Assembly (NCBI GenBank): GCA_964560855.1
Contig: CAZLLU010000008.1
Coordinates: 1 to 29,617 of the forward strand
Direction: 5' to 3'
Length of the DNA: 29,617 nt
From: CAJBLF01 sp964560855
GTDB lineage: Bacteria > Patescibacteriota > Gracilibacteria > Absconditabacterales > Absconditicoccaceae
Made by a program: the position numbers and the translations under genes. The stretch's first letter is position 1. The number at the start of each line of letters is the position of its first letter. This document shows, piece by piece, positions 7,145 to 16,822 of the stretch. A model generated the notes under the pieces. The model was not told where the DNA came from and did no database searches. It saw only the letters and a list, made by a program, of their open reading frames with translations.

Positions 7145-9793
7145 TTAGTCTTCTGTTGTTTCTTCTGCTTCTATCACCTCAGATTCTTCAGATGATATTT
7201 CAGATTCATCGGTAATTCATTTTTCCATTTTTTCTGCTTCTTTTTCAGCTTTTTTCCTTTCTTCTTTATATCTAAGATTCTCTTCTTTTTCTTCCCGAGG
7301 TCTATAGATGACATCAATATCTTTATCTACCATCTTTGCTAATGGTGTATCAGGTTCATCAAGATGGATATCGTTGGAATGGATAGTCTTGATATTTCAG
7401 TCTTTGAATCTGATTCTGATTGCGCCTTCGATGATACTGATACCGCCTTCGAGGATCTCTTTTTCGGTCATGACCACTTGTCCTTTTCTCGCTCTTTTCC
7501 GTACTTTCAAGTCTTCGAGGTTGAGGAGTTTTCCGTTCTTGTTGGCGTGGATCAAAATAAATGGTTCACCTTTGTGGAGGAACATATTTGCGACTTCATC
7601 GCCTTCCTGCAATTCAATAGCTTTAACTCCTCAAGCGGTTTTTCCCATAGGTCTAAGATCGCTGCTCTTGAAGAGAAGCATCCAACCGTGTTTCGTAAGT
7701 ATTCATATGTTGTTCGTATCGTTGACAGCTTCAACACTTAGAATCTTTTCTTTGTCCGCAAGCTTCATGATGACGGTTGGGAATTTTTTGAACGATAATA
7801 CGAGTTCTTTGTTGATCTTTTTGCAACTATTTTGGTTTGTGAGGAATATCAGGTGCTGATAGTCAAAATGCAATGTTTTGGCGAAGATTATTTTCCCTTT
7901 GAGTCAGAAATACTCCTTTAAGTTCAATGCATTTTGCTTCATAGCAAAGTTTCAGAGATCCTTCAATCTCTGGACAACCAATTCTCCTATATCGGTAATC
8001 ACGATCAATTTGTCTTGATTATGAGTATAGACGAGGTCCATTGTTTCTTCAGGAATGACTTGAATCCTTGTCTGATAGAGGACTCTGATACTATAATCAT
8101 TACCAATTCGGACAATAACATCTTCCTTTACTTTATCTGCAGCACTCATAAATGCCTTCAGACTACCAGAAATGTTGTAGACACTGAGATCTTGTGAAAC
8201 ATCAGTTTTTCTCTCATCACCATAATACTTCTTCATATATTTGAATTCATCCTTAACGACACCATCAAGTTTTTCTGGCTGAGAAATAATCGCTTCCAAT
8301 TCTTCGATAAGCTGTTTCTTCTCTTCTATTTCGTCAGTGATTTTCTGGATTTCCAATCCGACCAATGATTGCAATCTCATCATAAGGATATATTCCGCTT
8401 GCGCTTCAGAGAAATCAAATTTCCCCATCAGATTATCTTTTGCATCTTGTTTGGTTTCAGATTTCTTGATAGTTTCGATTACCTCGTCGATGATATCGAT
8501 CGCTTTTTTCAATCATTCGAGAATATGTAATCTGTCTTTAGCTTTATTTAATTGAAAGACGGATCTGCGGTAAACGACGGATCTTCTGAAAGTTACGAAT
8601 TCCATGAGAAGATCTTTGATATTCAAAAGTCTTGGTTGTACTCCAGCTTCGACTAATGATATATTATTGAGATTGAACGCGCATTGGAGATCGGTGTATT
8701 TATACAATTCAATCAAGATCTTATTTGCATCTATGCCATTCTTTAGATAGATAGCGATTCTAATCTTATTTTTACTAGACTCATCTCTCATATCAGATAT
8801 TCATTCGATCTTCTTATCGACGACCAATTCTCCGATTTTAGAGACCAAGGATGATTTGTTTACAAGATATGGAATTTCATCGATAACAATGATGTTTCCA
8901 TGTTTACTTTCTTCGATATGAGTTTTTCCTCTCATGATGATACCTCATTTTCCTTTTTTGTAGACTTCCTTGATGTTGTTACTATCGTAGATGATTCCTC
9001 AGGTAGGGAAATCTGGTCCCTTGATGATTTCCATAATCTCATCGATAGATACGGAATAGGTATCACTTATAGGCTCTTCGGTTCATTCTACTAATTGTCC
9101 TTCTTCTGCCGCAGCAGCTTTGTCTTTTAGTGCTTGTGCTTTCTGCTTTTCGTTTAATGGTTTGCCTTCTTTTTCAAGCAATAATAATAATGCATCCAAT
9201 ACCTCGTTCAAATTATGAGGAGCCATATTTGTTGCCATACCTACGGCGATACCCATAGTACCATTACAGAGGTGGTTAGGAAATTTTGTAGGGAGCATGA
9301 CAGGTTCTTTCAAACTTCCATCGAAATTATCTCTTCGATCAACGGTATCTTGTTCGAGATCATTGAGCATCTCCTCAGCTATTTTAGTCAATCTCGCTTC
9401 AGTATACCTCATCGCTGCAGCGCCGTCTCCGTCGATGGAGCCGAAGTTACCTTGTCAGTCAACTAACGGATATCTCATGGACCGTGGCTGAGCCATACGT
9501 ACCATAGCTTCGTAGATACTGCTATCACCATGTGGATGGTATTTACCCATAACGTCTCCGACAATCCTTGCAGATTTTTTATGTTTCTGATTATAAAAAT
9601 TATTCATCTGATACATTCAGAACATAATTCTCCTCAATACGGGTTTGAATCCATCTCTCGTATCAGGCAATGCACGCGATACGATGACTGACATCGCATA
9701 TTCGATGTACGATTTGGAAATTTCTTCTTCTATGGGATGCGGGGTTACACTTCCTGTAGTGATTACTTTCTCATCCTGTTCGTTTTTGGTCAT
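7145..9793 (-). CDS. gyrA: DNA gyrase subunit A (type IIA topoisomerase A subunit)
   Basis: This is 882 residues. The breakage-reunion domain shows SYIEYAMSVIVSRALPDTRDG, KKSARIVGDVMGKYHPHGD, and VDGQGNFGSIDGDGAAAMRYTEARL; Tyr130 is the DNA-linking tyrosine. The tower and coiled-coil region includes KKAIDIIDEVIETIKKSETK. The C-terminal beta-pinwheel starts near residue 540 (IGNDYSIRVLYQTRIQ, GELVVQRLKDL, HGWMLLFKSSDLRPMGKTAGG, KVRKRARKGQVV). A Glu-rich acidic tail of about 50 residues follows. I see no canonical QRRGGKG GyrA-box in the first blade, so wrapping or supercoiling may be altered and a ParC-like role cannot be excluded. GyrB is not in the window. TGA is frequent and all family motifs stay in one frame. 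Confidence 0.88.
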
Positions 9794-10098
9794 ACTTTAT
9801 GAACAAAAAAAGTAAAAAATATTGATCATATCAAGACAAAAAAATTTCAAGGCAATCGCCTCAAAAGTTCATGTGCTTTTGATGATGAAAATATACTAAA
9901 CTCAGGGTCTAATGCAATGCTTTCCCATTATCACCAGTTGACAAAGCGAGAAAATATAATAAATATTGATTGTATAAAAAAAGCGTATACAGATTTTCCT
10001 CTATGGAAGTATCTGCAAAAAAAGAGGAAAAATAAGGAAAATACAAAAAACAAGCAAAAGATCTAGAGATTATCAGATGATAATTTGTATTTTTTTAG
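9794..10098. other. non-coding spacer upstream of gyrA
   Basis: About 300 bases without a credible gene. It holds the candidate gyrA promoter (9890-9917) and a hairpin with perfect 9-bp arms (TTTTCCTCT and AGAGGAAAA, roughly 9993-10032). I see no tRNA or other structured RNA. The only plus-strand ATG frames are about ten codons long. Confidence 0.6.
9890..9917 (-). promoter_or_regulatory. candidate gyrA promoter
   Basis: On the minus strand, TTGCAT (9912-9917) and TATATT (9890-9895) are separated by 16 bp, giving a leader of about 90 bases before the gyrA ATG. Confidence 0.4.
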
Positions 10099-10117
10099 AA
10101 AAAGTCAATAATTGACT
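10099..10117 (-). terminator. intrinsic terminator of the basic small protein gene
   Basis: On the minus strand, AGTCAA and TTGACT form a 6-bp stem with a 3-nt loop, followed by a T-run. The first two stem bases are part of the TAG stop codon at 10116-10118. Confidence 0.45.
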
Positions 10118-10352
10118 ATTTTTTCTTTTTGATGACCTTTTTGGCGGGCTTTTTTGCTGGTTTTTTGGCAGGGAGCGCCTTTTTTGCAGGAGCTGTGAGA
10201 CCAAACATACTTCCCAACGTAGGCATAGGATACTTTTGGGCGAATTCATTGAATTTCTTAGGATCTGTAAACTCCTTCGCTACTTTCTTTTCCTTGCCGT
10301 TGATGTTTTCGTAATACATGAATTTGCCATGGAATGTGTTTTTTGTAATCAT
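10116..10352 (-). CDS. Small basic protein with Lys/Ala/Pro-rich tail
   Basis: This encodes 78 residues from ATG 10352. The N-terminal 50 residues form a compact region (TFHGKFMYYENINGKEKKV, TDPKKFNEFAQKYPMPTLG) and the last 24 are an almost pure Ala/Pro/Lys tail (repeats of AKKP ending VIKKKK). Such tails resemble those of histone H1-like or HU-extension proteins and suggest nucleic acid or polyanion binding; that is inference. The -10/-35 boxes at 10398-10427 place the transcript start upstream of this ATG, leaving no room for the longer frame that begins further upstream. I do not recognise the N-terminal domain. Confidence 0.75.
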   Translation of the reverse strand: MITKNTFHGKFMYYENINGKEKKVAKEFTDPKKFNEFAQKYPMPTLGSMFGLTAPAKKALPAKKPAKKPAKKVIKKKK

Positions 10353-10397
10353 GATATTTTTTTGTTTATAAAATAAAAGATAATGAAGTATAAGGGT

Positions 10398-10427
10398 ATT
10401 ATATGGAAAAAACAAAGAATAAAACAA
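10398..10427 (-). promoter_or_regulatory. promoter of the basic small protein gene
   Basis: On the minus strand, TTGTTT (10422-10427) and a perfect TATAAT (10398-10403) are 18 bp apart, about 45 bases above the ATG at 10352. Confidence 0.5.
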
Positions 10428-10483
10428 GAACAAACGACATTAGAAATACATTACAAGAATAAAGTCAAATATATTATTAAAAT

Positions 10484-10512
10484 TTGACAAATATGACAAA
10501 TCTAGATATAAT
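10484..10512 (+). promoter_or_regulatory. perfect-consensus sigma70 promoter for the Kef-type antiporter
   Basis: TTGACA (10484-10489) and TATAAT (10507-10512) are separated by exactly 17 bp. Transcription would start near 10519, about 36 bases before the ATG at 10555. The -35 box sits in a small direct repeat (TGACAAAT twice, nine bases apart). Confidence 0.85.
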
Positions 10513-10554
10513 TATCTACAAGCAAAAAAATTTACATTTTAATATAATAGTAGG

Positions 10555-12273
10555 ATGGCAGAACAAGTATTTATATCGCTTGGCATTGTAATAGGAATTG
10601 TACTTCTCAGTACGGGATTGATGAAGATATTGAAACAACCTATGATTATCTGATATATCCTTGCGTGAACAGCTATCAGCATCTTTTTCCCATCATTGTT
10701 GGGTGGAAATACAGCGTTCCAGTCATTCGGGAATCTCTGAATAGCATTATTGCTCTTTATGGTGGGTATGGAATTGAACCCTACTATTATAAAAGATCTC
10801 GGAAAGACGTCATTGATCGCATGAATTTTCCAAGTGCTCGTGACGTGAGTGTTGGGATTTTTTATCGCCACTTTCATGGGATTCGATACTATGACATCAA
10901 TATTTCTTTCTATAGGATTCGCATTCAGTAGTACTATCGTGGTGCTGAAATTGCTCGGAGATAAAGAAGAAATGGAATCGACGTATGGAAGATTGAGTAT
11001 AGGGATCCTTATCGTTCAAGATATTATCGTCATGCTCCTTATCTTATGAATGGCGACCTATCAAAGTATAGCACAGACCCAATCAACGATCGTGATTGTT
11101 AGTCTCATCCTAAAAGTCGTTGCATTGGCATGATGATTATTTTTGGTGACAAAATATGTTATTCCTAAATTGACAAAAAAAATCGCAGAATCCCAAGAAT
11201 ATCTATTTCTTTTTTCGATAGGACGATGTTTCATCCTCGGTGCACTCTTCTATCGATTAGGATTTTGAATAGAGATAGGAACGTTGGTCGCATGAATCAC
11301 TTTAGCAAATTCATCATATAGATTCGAGATTACGAGCAGAATCAAACCGTTGAGAAATTTTTTTATCGTTATCTTTTTTGTGCTATTGGGTTCGCATGTC
11401 AGCTTTGGAGATACTAATTTATCGACATTAGTACCTTTACTGATATTCTCTGCGTTTGTACTTGTCATCAAACCGATCATTACTATGGTCATTTTCTGAT
11501 TGCTCGGTCATACGAGAAAAAATAATTTCCTCTCATGAATATCATTGTGACAAATAAGTGAATTCTCTTTTTTGATAGTCACTATGGGAATATCATCAGG
11601 ATACATAAAAGATCCTACGATACTTTCTATGGTCACCTTGATAGGATTGATTACTATAGCTGGATCGAGCTATTCTGTCATCTATGGGGAAAAAATCTAT
11701 CATTTTGTTAAACCGATTTTGTCCTTGTTGCCAGGAGTATGGAATAAAAAATCAAAGAAAAAAAATAATAAAGACTACGAAATAGTGCTTTTCTGATATG
11801 GAAGGTTCTGAAGTAATATCTATAACACACTCCACAAAACCCACAAAAAAATACTTGTGATCGATGAAAACCCATGAATCATTACCCATCTTCAGAAAAA
11901 AAAGATGCCATGTATCTATGGTGATGTGAGCGACATAGATTTTCTCGAGGAATTGCATCTCAAAAAAAGCAAAATGGTCATAAGTACTGTCAAAAATTTT
12001 GATGAAAATATGGTATTGCTCAAAACGTTAAAACAGCATTACAGTGATCTTATCATCATCTTGGTCTCCAATCATATTTGTGAAGCGATCAAACTCTACG
12101 AACAAGGAGCTGATTATGTTATCATGCCACATTATATCGGTGTAGACCACACCTCAGTGATGCTCGAGGAATACGGATTCGATATTCATAAATTCATGGA
12201 GAAAAAGAATACCTTAGTAAAGGATCTGAAAAACAGGCATCAAGATATTATGATAGAAGCATTGCAGAAATAA
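10555..12273 (+). CDS. Kef-type cation/proton antiporter with C-terminal RCK (TrkA-N) domain
   Basis: This is 572 residues, near the 560-620 of KefB/KefC relatives. About twelve hydrophobic helices span residues 5-395, including LMKILKQPMIIGYILAGTA and ALLLFMVGMELNP. Characteristic motifs include GFAFSSTIVVLKLLGD and the QDIIVMLLIL helix. After a Lys-rich linker, an RCK Rossmann domain begins with EIVLFGYGRFGSNIY; Gly414 and Gly419 of this nucleotide loop are both TGA. It continues VIDENPGIITHLQ and PCIYGDVSDIDFLEEL, with acidic D-E ribose-binding residues. It should exchange K+ or Na+ for H+ across the cytoplasmic membrane under nucleotide control. It stands alone with a strong promoter and its own terminator. 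Confidence 0.92.
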
Positions 12274-12278
12274 TTTAG

Positions 12279-12307
12279 AAAAAAGGCCGTAAAAAAACGG
12301 TCTTTTT
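12279..12307. terminator. bidirectional terminator after the antiporter gene
   Basis: AAAAAGGCCGT pairs with ACGGTCTTTTT (11 bp with one G-U pair), followed by T-rich sequence. It lies three bases from the stop codon of the convergent minus-strand gene, so it serves both directions. Confidence 0.8.
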
Positions 12308-12310
12308 GGT

Positions 12311-12739
12311 TTACTTCTTGTTTAGATAGCGCTCAGCATCTCTGGTGATTGTATCTTCATAGTCACAGTCAACTAGTCTAGTAATATCCAGAGTGTTTGT
12401 AAGCGATCGTGCCTCCAAAATTTCTTCTTTGCTTGGAAGCATATTATTTGATTGCAGAGTTTCTACAACCTTTTTTCTTCCTTCTCCCATAAAGATAATA
12501 GGGAATGATTGTTCTCCAACCAAACAAATGGTTTTTTTTTCTCCTTCTTTTTTGAATTTCATTAGAAATCCATTAGGAGAATAAAGAGTGGTTTTTGGTA
12601 ATTGTACCATAGTACAAGAAAAATGTTTAATAAACATTTCTTTTTCTTGTTTTATTTCCATAGTATGGAATGCTTCTTCAATAATAGCTATCATCATAAT
12701 TGTCTCCATAATATATTTTGTTTTTGATTTTATTGACAT
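12311..12739 (-). CDS. Hypothetical protein
   Basis: This is 142 residues with no TGA codon. The N-terminal third is Met/Ile-rich (METIMMIAIIEEAFHTMEIKQ) and could be an amphipathic or buried helix rather than a membrane anchor. The middle is strand-rich (KTICLVGEQSFPIIFMGEG) and the C-terminus is helical and charged (EEILEARSLTNTLDI, ending DAERYLNKK). No family is recognised. The ATG at 12739 (SIKSKTKYIME) or the internal ATG ten residues later could be the start. It is divergent from ispH, separated by about 100 bases that carry the ispH promoter and an octamer tandem repeat. Confidence 0.65.
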   Translation of the reverse strand: MSIKSKTKYIMETIMMIAIIEEAFHTMEIKQEKEMFIKHFSCTMVQLPKTTLYSPNGFLMKFKKEGEKKTICLVGEQSFPIIFMGEGRKKVVETLQSNNMLPSKEEILEARSLTNTLDITRLVDCDYEDTITRDAERYLNKK

Positions 12740-12767
12740 ATACTAATTTCAAGGAAAAAAACAAGAC

Positions 12768-12796
12768 TTGAATTTTTTCTACAAATACTATATAGT
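12768..12796 (+). promoter_or_regulatory. ispH promoter
   Basis: TTGAAT (12768-12773) and TATAGT (12791-12796) are 17 bp apart. The -10 lies in the palindrome ACTATATAGT. The resulting leader of about 35 bases consists almost wholly of the octamer repeat. Confidence 0.6.
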
Positions 12797-12798
12797 AT

Positions 12799-12837
12799 TT
12801 TCAATCTTTCAATCTTTCAATCTTTCACTCTTTCATT
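12799..12837 (+). repeat. octamer tandem repeat forming the ispH leader
   Basis: TTTCAATC is repeated three times (12799-12822), followed by TTTCACTC and TTTCATTA, the last ending on the A of the ispH ATG. Read on the minus strand, the units give serial TTGAAA hexamers. Confidence 0.8.
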
Positions 12838-13740
12838 ATGAAAATTGTCTATTATCTTACTCCATCAAGCTTCTGTTTCGGAGTGAAAAGGTCTATAGAT
12901 CAACTCAATGATATTATTTCCCGCCATCCAGGCGAGAAGATTTTTTGCGTACATGCTTTGGTTCATAATCCTAAAGTTACGAAGGAATTCGAGAGACAAG
13001 GAGTGGTTTTTATAGAGCACATGGATGATATTCAGCTCGATACATCTATCGTCGTGTTTTCTGCACATGGAACAAATAGGGACGTATTGACTCAAGCTAA
13101 ACAGAGATTTAAAGCAGTATATAATTTAGAATGTCCTTTCGTAACCAAGATATATACAGAAATTGAAGGGTTCATAGATCAAGGAATAACTACATTTTTT
13201 TATATAGGCAAAGAGAATCATCAAGAAGGGAAAAATGTCGTAGAATATATTATATCGAAGTGAGGAATTCCATATATACTCCAAGACAAAGCATCTATAC
13301 CAAAAATAGATCCAGATACAAAATTTGCGGTATTATCCCAAACGACGCTAAACTTTGCATATGTACAAGACATATTAGAAACAATAAAAAAAGAATATCC
13401 TCAAGCGTCTTTACCTATTCTCTCTGATGTCTGCAAAGCAACCTATGAAAGACAGGGAGTTGTGGCTCAGAATCTCGATAAATTCGATACTTTTATTGTC
13501 ATATGAGGAAAAGAAAGCAACAACACCAAAGAGCTCTATAATATCTGAGTGAAAAACAACAAAAAAAGCTTCTACGGAGAATCGTTGGAAGATATCATCA
13601 AATATCCAGAAGAAGAATTATTTGCTCATGATATCGTGGCTATCACTTGAGGTGCATCTACACCGATAGAGGATATCAAGGAAGTTTTCGATTACTACAA
13701 AAACCATGGCTACGAGCCAAAAATGTTGGCATTGAAATAA
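12838..13740 (+). CDS. ispH: 4-hydroxy-3-methylbut-2-enyl diphosphate reductase
   Basis: This is 300 residues, near the usual 310. The three iron-sulfur cluster cysteines are present: Cys13 in SSFCFGVKR, Cys99 in LECPFVTK and Cys199 in SDVCKATYERQ. Substrate-site histidines appear in CVHALVHNP and GKENHQEGK, and the Gly/Ser/Asn segment in IVIGGKESNNTKEL and ITGGASTP. It reduces HMBPP to IPP and DMAPP, the last step of the MEP isoprenoid pathway. Four TGA codons fall on glycines, including the two conserved GG pairs (VIGGKES, ITGGAS). No other MEP gene is in the window. The start is fixed by the promoter and by the repeat that runs up to the ATG. Confidence 0.95.
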
Positions 13741-13758
13741 TTATATGATAAGTATTTT

Positions 13759-14124
13759 CTAGTTCATTCCAGGTATTCCACCACCTCCAAGCATGCTTGC
13801 CATATCAGAAGGATCTACTCAAAGGATCTCTTTTGTCTTTTCTCCGACAATCTCTTGAGCTTTTTCTTGTGCTTTCTGAAAACACTTGATGATGATAGCT
13901 TCGAGTTCTGATTTTTTCATAGGATCAAGCAATGAAGTATCGTTGATCTTAAGGTCTCTCAATTTCATCTCGCCGCTGATATCGACGACGATAGTGTCCT
14001 GTTCAGTACCGTCTGCTCAAGTAAATTTTCCTTCTTTTCATCTAATGATTAGGTTCTTGAGCGCATTCTGTAATGTTTTGTATTTATCATACATTTTTTT
14101 GAGCTCTCCGATTTTTCCAAACAT
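13759..14124 (-). CDS. YbaB/EbfC family nucleoid-associated protein
   Basis: This is 121 residues, slightly longer than the usual 100-110. It starts MFGKIGELKKMYDKYKTLQNAL, a helix typical of the family. A beta-sheet core carries TIVVDISGEMKLRDLKIND with DPMKKSELEAIIIKCFQKA, and a C-terminal helix EKAQEIVGEKTKEI is followed by a glycine-rich tail (SMLGGGGIPGMN). YbaB forms tweezer-shaped DNA-binding dimers. Here it is not beside dnaX or recR, its common neighbours, but 60 bases below ftsI on the same strand. TGA glycines occur in IIRGKEGKFTGADGT and EILGVDP. It converges on ispH with an 18-base gap and no evident terminator. Confidence 0.85.
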
Positions 14125-14184
14125 GATATTTTATCAAATAATAAAAGACTGAATGAAAGATACTGAATTGATTTCTGTTTGCAA

Positions 14185-16632
14185 TTATTTTTCTATCAAC
14201 GAATAATTGATGATGAATTTTGCTATATCTCAGAAGATTTTTCCTGCAGTGGCGAATCACCATTGATTCTGTCTTGGTCTACGTACCTGGACAAGGATGA
14301 TATACTGAGGATCGTCTTTGGTAATGATACCTACGAATGATCCATTCGTCCATCATTCTCATTGCATATATTTTCCCTTGTAGGAGATTTGTGATGTTCA
14401 GGTTTTTCCTCCAAGTTGATATCATTCGACCTTAGCATACTTCAATTCAGGGTTCTGTTCCATGACACTAAAAAGTCATACTTTCAGCGCTTCAGCGGTC
14501 TCTGGCCTAAAGATTTGCTTGATTATCTTGGTGGTGGTTGCATGATAGCTATTGGTCTTTTTGTCCAAGATACCTTTGATGATGGTTGGCTGGACATAAT
14601 ATCATCCATTTACTACAGCTCCATATGCAGCGGCAAGTTGAATAGGAGTCACGAGCAATCACTGTCAGAACGTATTGTTGAAGAATCTAGCATCGGAAAC
14701 AGATGTTACGGATTCCACAAATCCAGCATCTTCGTTTGCAAGTTCTATTCAGGTGTTTTTTCCGAATCATAGTTTTTCTATATAATTATAGAATACTTCC
14801 TTGCCGAGCTTTTGTGCTATCCTTACCATTCCTACATTACAAGATCGTACAAACGCATGAAGGTAATTCCAATCGCCCATACAGGCATCTTCAGCGTTCT
14901 TGATGGTATAGATTCCTACTTTGACTTTCCCTGGATCATTATATGGATCATAGAATCTGATTTCATCAGTATCAAGTCCTATAGCGACCGTAAATGCTTT
15001 GAAGACACTTCATGGTTCATACGACATAGCGATATTTTTATCAACCAACACTTGCGGACCGTAGATATTCTTGGCAATGTATTTTGGTATTGTAGTGTCA
15101 GCTCTTTCATAGCTTGTCGCAAGCCTATATTCTCCTCAAGTATTAATGTATACCGGAGTCTCTACATGGCTCAGATCATCGATAATATATCATTGTTTAG
15201 GACCCAACGGCTGTATAGTGAAGGCGTCATTATAATTATTCGGATTATAGGAAGGGTAGGTAGCTGATGCTTTGACCTGGCCATTGAACGGATTGTAAAC
15301 CAAAACGCTTATTGAATCATCTTCAAGGCTTTCATGGTATCTCTGGATGACACTCTCTACTTCTTTTTGTATTCCAATATCTATAGTAAGATAAACATCG
15401 TTTCCATCTTGCGCATTTTCAAGTTCAAATTCATTCGCTCACACCGGTCATATCCATGCAGAAGCACGTCATACAATTTTTCCATCTTTTCCACGGAGGG
15501 CATCATCAAAATACTGTTCGATACCATAGAATGCGTTATTGTTCTTATCAACATATCCCATGACATTGGAGAGAAATGATCCATACTGGTAATATCTTTT
15601 GACATATGATTCCATACCGAGTCCGTGCAAAAGCGGTATTCTATCACTGGAACGGGTCTGATAATAGGTATTTTTGAGATCCTTTATTTCCTGTGCGATG
15701 ATTGGATTTGCATCAGAAATGATTTTTACGTATCTGTTTTCTTGCTTATAAAATGATTTTTCAAGATTCGGAAAATTTTCTAGATAGCCGTATTTCTCCA
15801 GGAGCTTTGCTATCGGTTCAACATCCCTGCTTACGCTACCTACGTTATTCGGTACTATATATACGTAATTGGTGCTCTGGATATCTATGTAATCGAGATT
15901 GAGTTTTGCGAGCTCTGCAAGAAAATTCGTGTTGGCAAAGAATCAGAGATAATTCTTGGGTTTGATTCAGATATAAATCATATTATTAAGTCTCGTCTTG
16001 ATAAGCCCTTGCGCAATAGTCTCGTTGAAACCACTGAGGATTTGCTGCAGCTGGAGATCATATCCTGTCTGATCGTAGAGATATCGTCCGGAAGAGATTA
16101 TACCGCTGCCATAATAAAAAAATTGAGGTTGGGGAGGAATAATCGTTGTTTGGGTAAAGAGCTCTATATTTTTGATGCACTGCAACTTTGTCACTTCCTG
16201 CATACCATAAAGCTCGCAGAAATGTCTATACACGAGAGGGGTTATGATGTCTACGAATTTTGGTTTGTCCCGTATGAATTTCGGATCGACGAAGATATTG
16301 TACATCGTGATGTTGTCGGTCAGTTGGATATGCTTTTCAGCTTTGTCGTCAGCATAGATATTTCCTCTCTTAGCCTTGAGTGATGTCTCACTCACATGCT
16401 GCTGATTGAGGAGCGTATCATAATATGAATGTCTGATAATCTGGAGATAGAAGAGCCTGAATATAAGCAACAAAAAAAGCAATCAAAAAAAACAGAGGAG
16501 ATAGAATTCTCTGCTTACTCTGACAAATCTCAAAAAAGTATTGGTCTGCAATCGATGCTCCAATCTTTGATCGAAATTCTTATAGTGAGAGATTGATTTT
16601 ATCATATCGTGAGGATAGTAGTAATTATTCAT
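14185..16632 (-). CDS. ftsI: Peptidoglycan D,D-transpeptidase (class B penicillin-binding protein, FtsI/PBP2 type)
   Basis: This is 815 residues, longer than E. coli FtsI (588). A cytoplasmic N-terminus is followed by one TM helix at about 47-66 (FYLLCFFGLLFLLLIFRLFYL) and the dimerisation domain opening ETSLKAKRGNIYADD. All transpeptidase motifs are present: SxxK as Ser542-Val-Phe-Lys545 in YEPGSVFK, SxN as Ser597-Cys-Asn599 in VRSCNVGMVRIAQ, and KTG at 743-745 in LGGKTGTSQ. It cross-links septal or elongation peptidoglycan, with penicillin as the classic inhibitor. The Gly before Ser542 and the Gly of KTG are both TGA. The extra length lies mainly between the dimerisation and catalytic domains. 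ybaB follows 60 bases downstream. Confidence 0.92.
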
Positions 16633-16695
16633 ATCTATTTTTCAACCCTTTACAATCCAGCTATATTTTATGCACATAGTGTAGCAAAAAAATAG

Positions 16696-16723
16696 TTGCA
16701 AAAGGGGAAAAAATTTGTAGTAT
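16696..16723 (+). promoter_or_regulatory. candidate promoter of the pilin-like gene
   Basis: TTGCAA (16696-16701) and TAGTAT (16718-16723) are 16 bp apart, giving a leader of about 95 bases. The same spacer must also hold the divergent ftsI promoter; on the minus strand TTGCAA with TATGTG (17 bp) or TTGCTA with TATAGC (16 bp) are options. Confidence 0.4.
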
Positions 16724-16738
16724 GGTAGACGAAATACA

Positions 16739-16819
16739 GTTTATAGAAAAACTTGATTTCGTATTCTATAAACCTATTATACCATCAACTTATTCCTTTT
16801 TAATTTCTTTATAAAGAAA
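16739..16819 (+). promoter_or_regulatory. structured 5' leader of the pilin-like gene
   Basis: A perfect 10-bp inverted repeat (GTTTATAGAA at 16739-16748, TTCTATAAAC at 16764-16773) encloses a 15-nt loop. Just before the ATG lies a perfect 16-bp palindrome, TTTCTTTATAAAGAAA (16804-16819). Both lie in the transcribed leader if the candidate promoter is right, so they could stabilise the mRNA or bind a regulator. Confidence 0.45.
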
Positions 16820-16822
16820 CAA

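Noticed and set aside
4991..8197. Several plus-strand frames of 60-180 codons in the gyrA-htrA-TPR-ftsX region
   Set aside because: They are antisense shadows of the confirmed minus-strand genes.
9938..9960. Plus-strand TTGACA and TATAAT in the gyrA spacer
   Set aside because: The spacing is only 11 bp and no plus-strand gene follows.
10353..10433. N-terminal extension of the small basic protein
   Set aside because: The extension overlaps the TATAAT box of its promoter and is hydrophobic and AT-driven; ATG 10352 is the plausible start.
12799..12837. CRISPR array
   Set aside because: Units are 7-8 bp and directly tandem with no spacers, and no cas genes are present.
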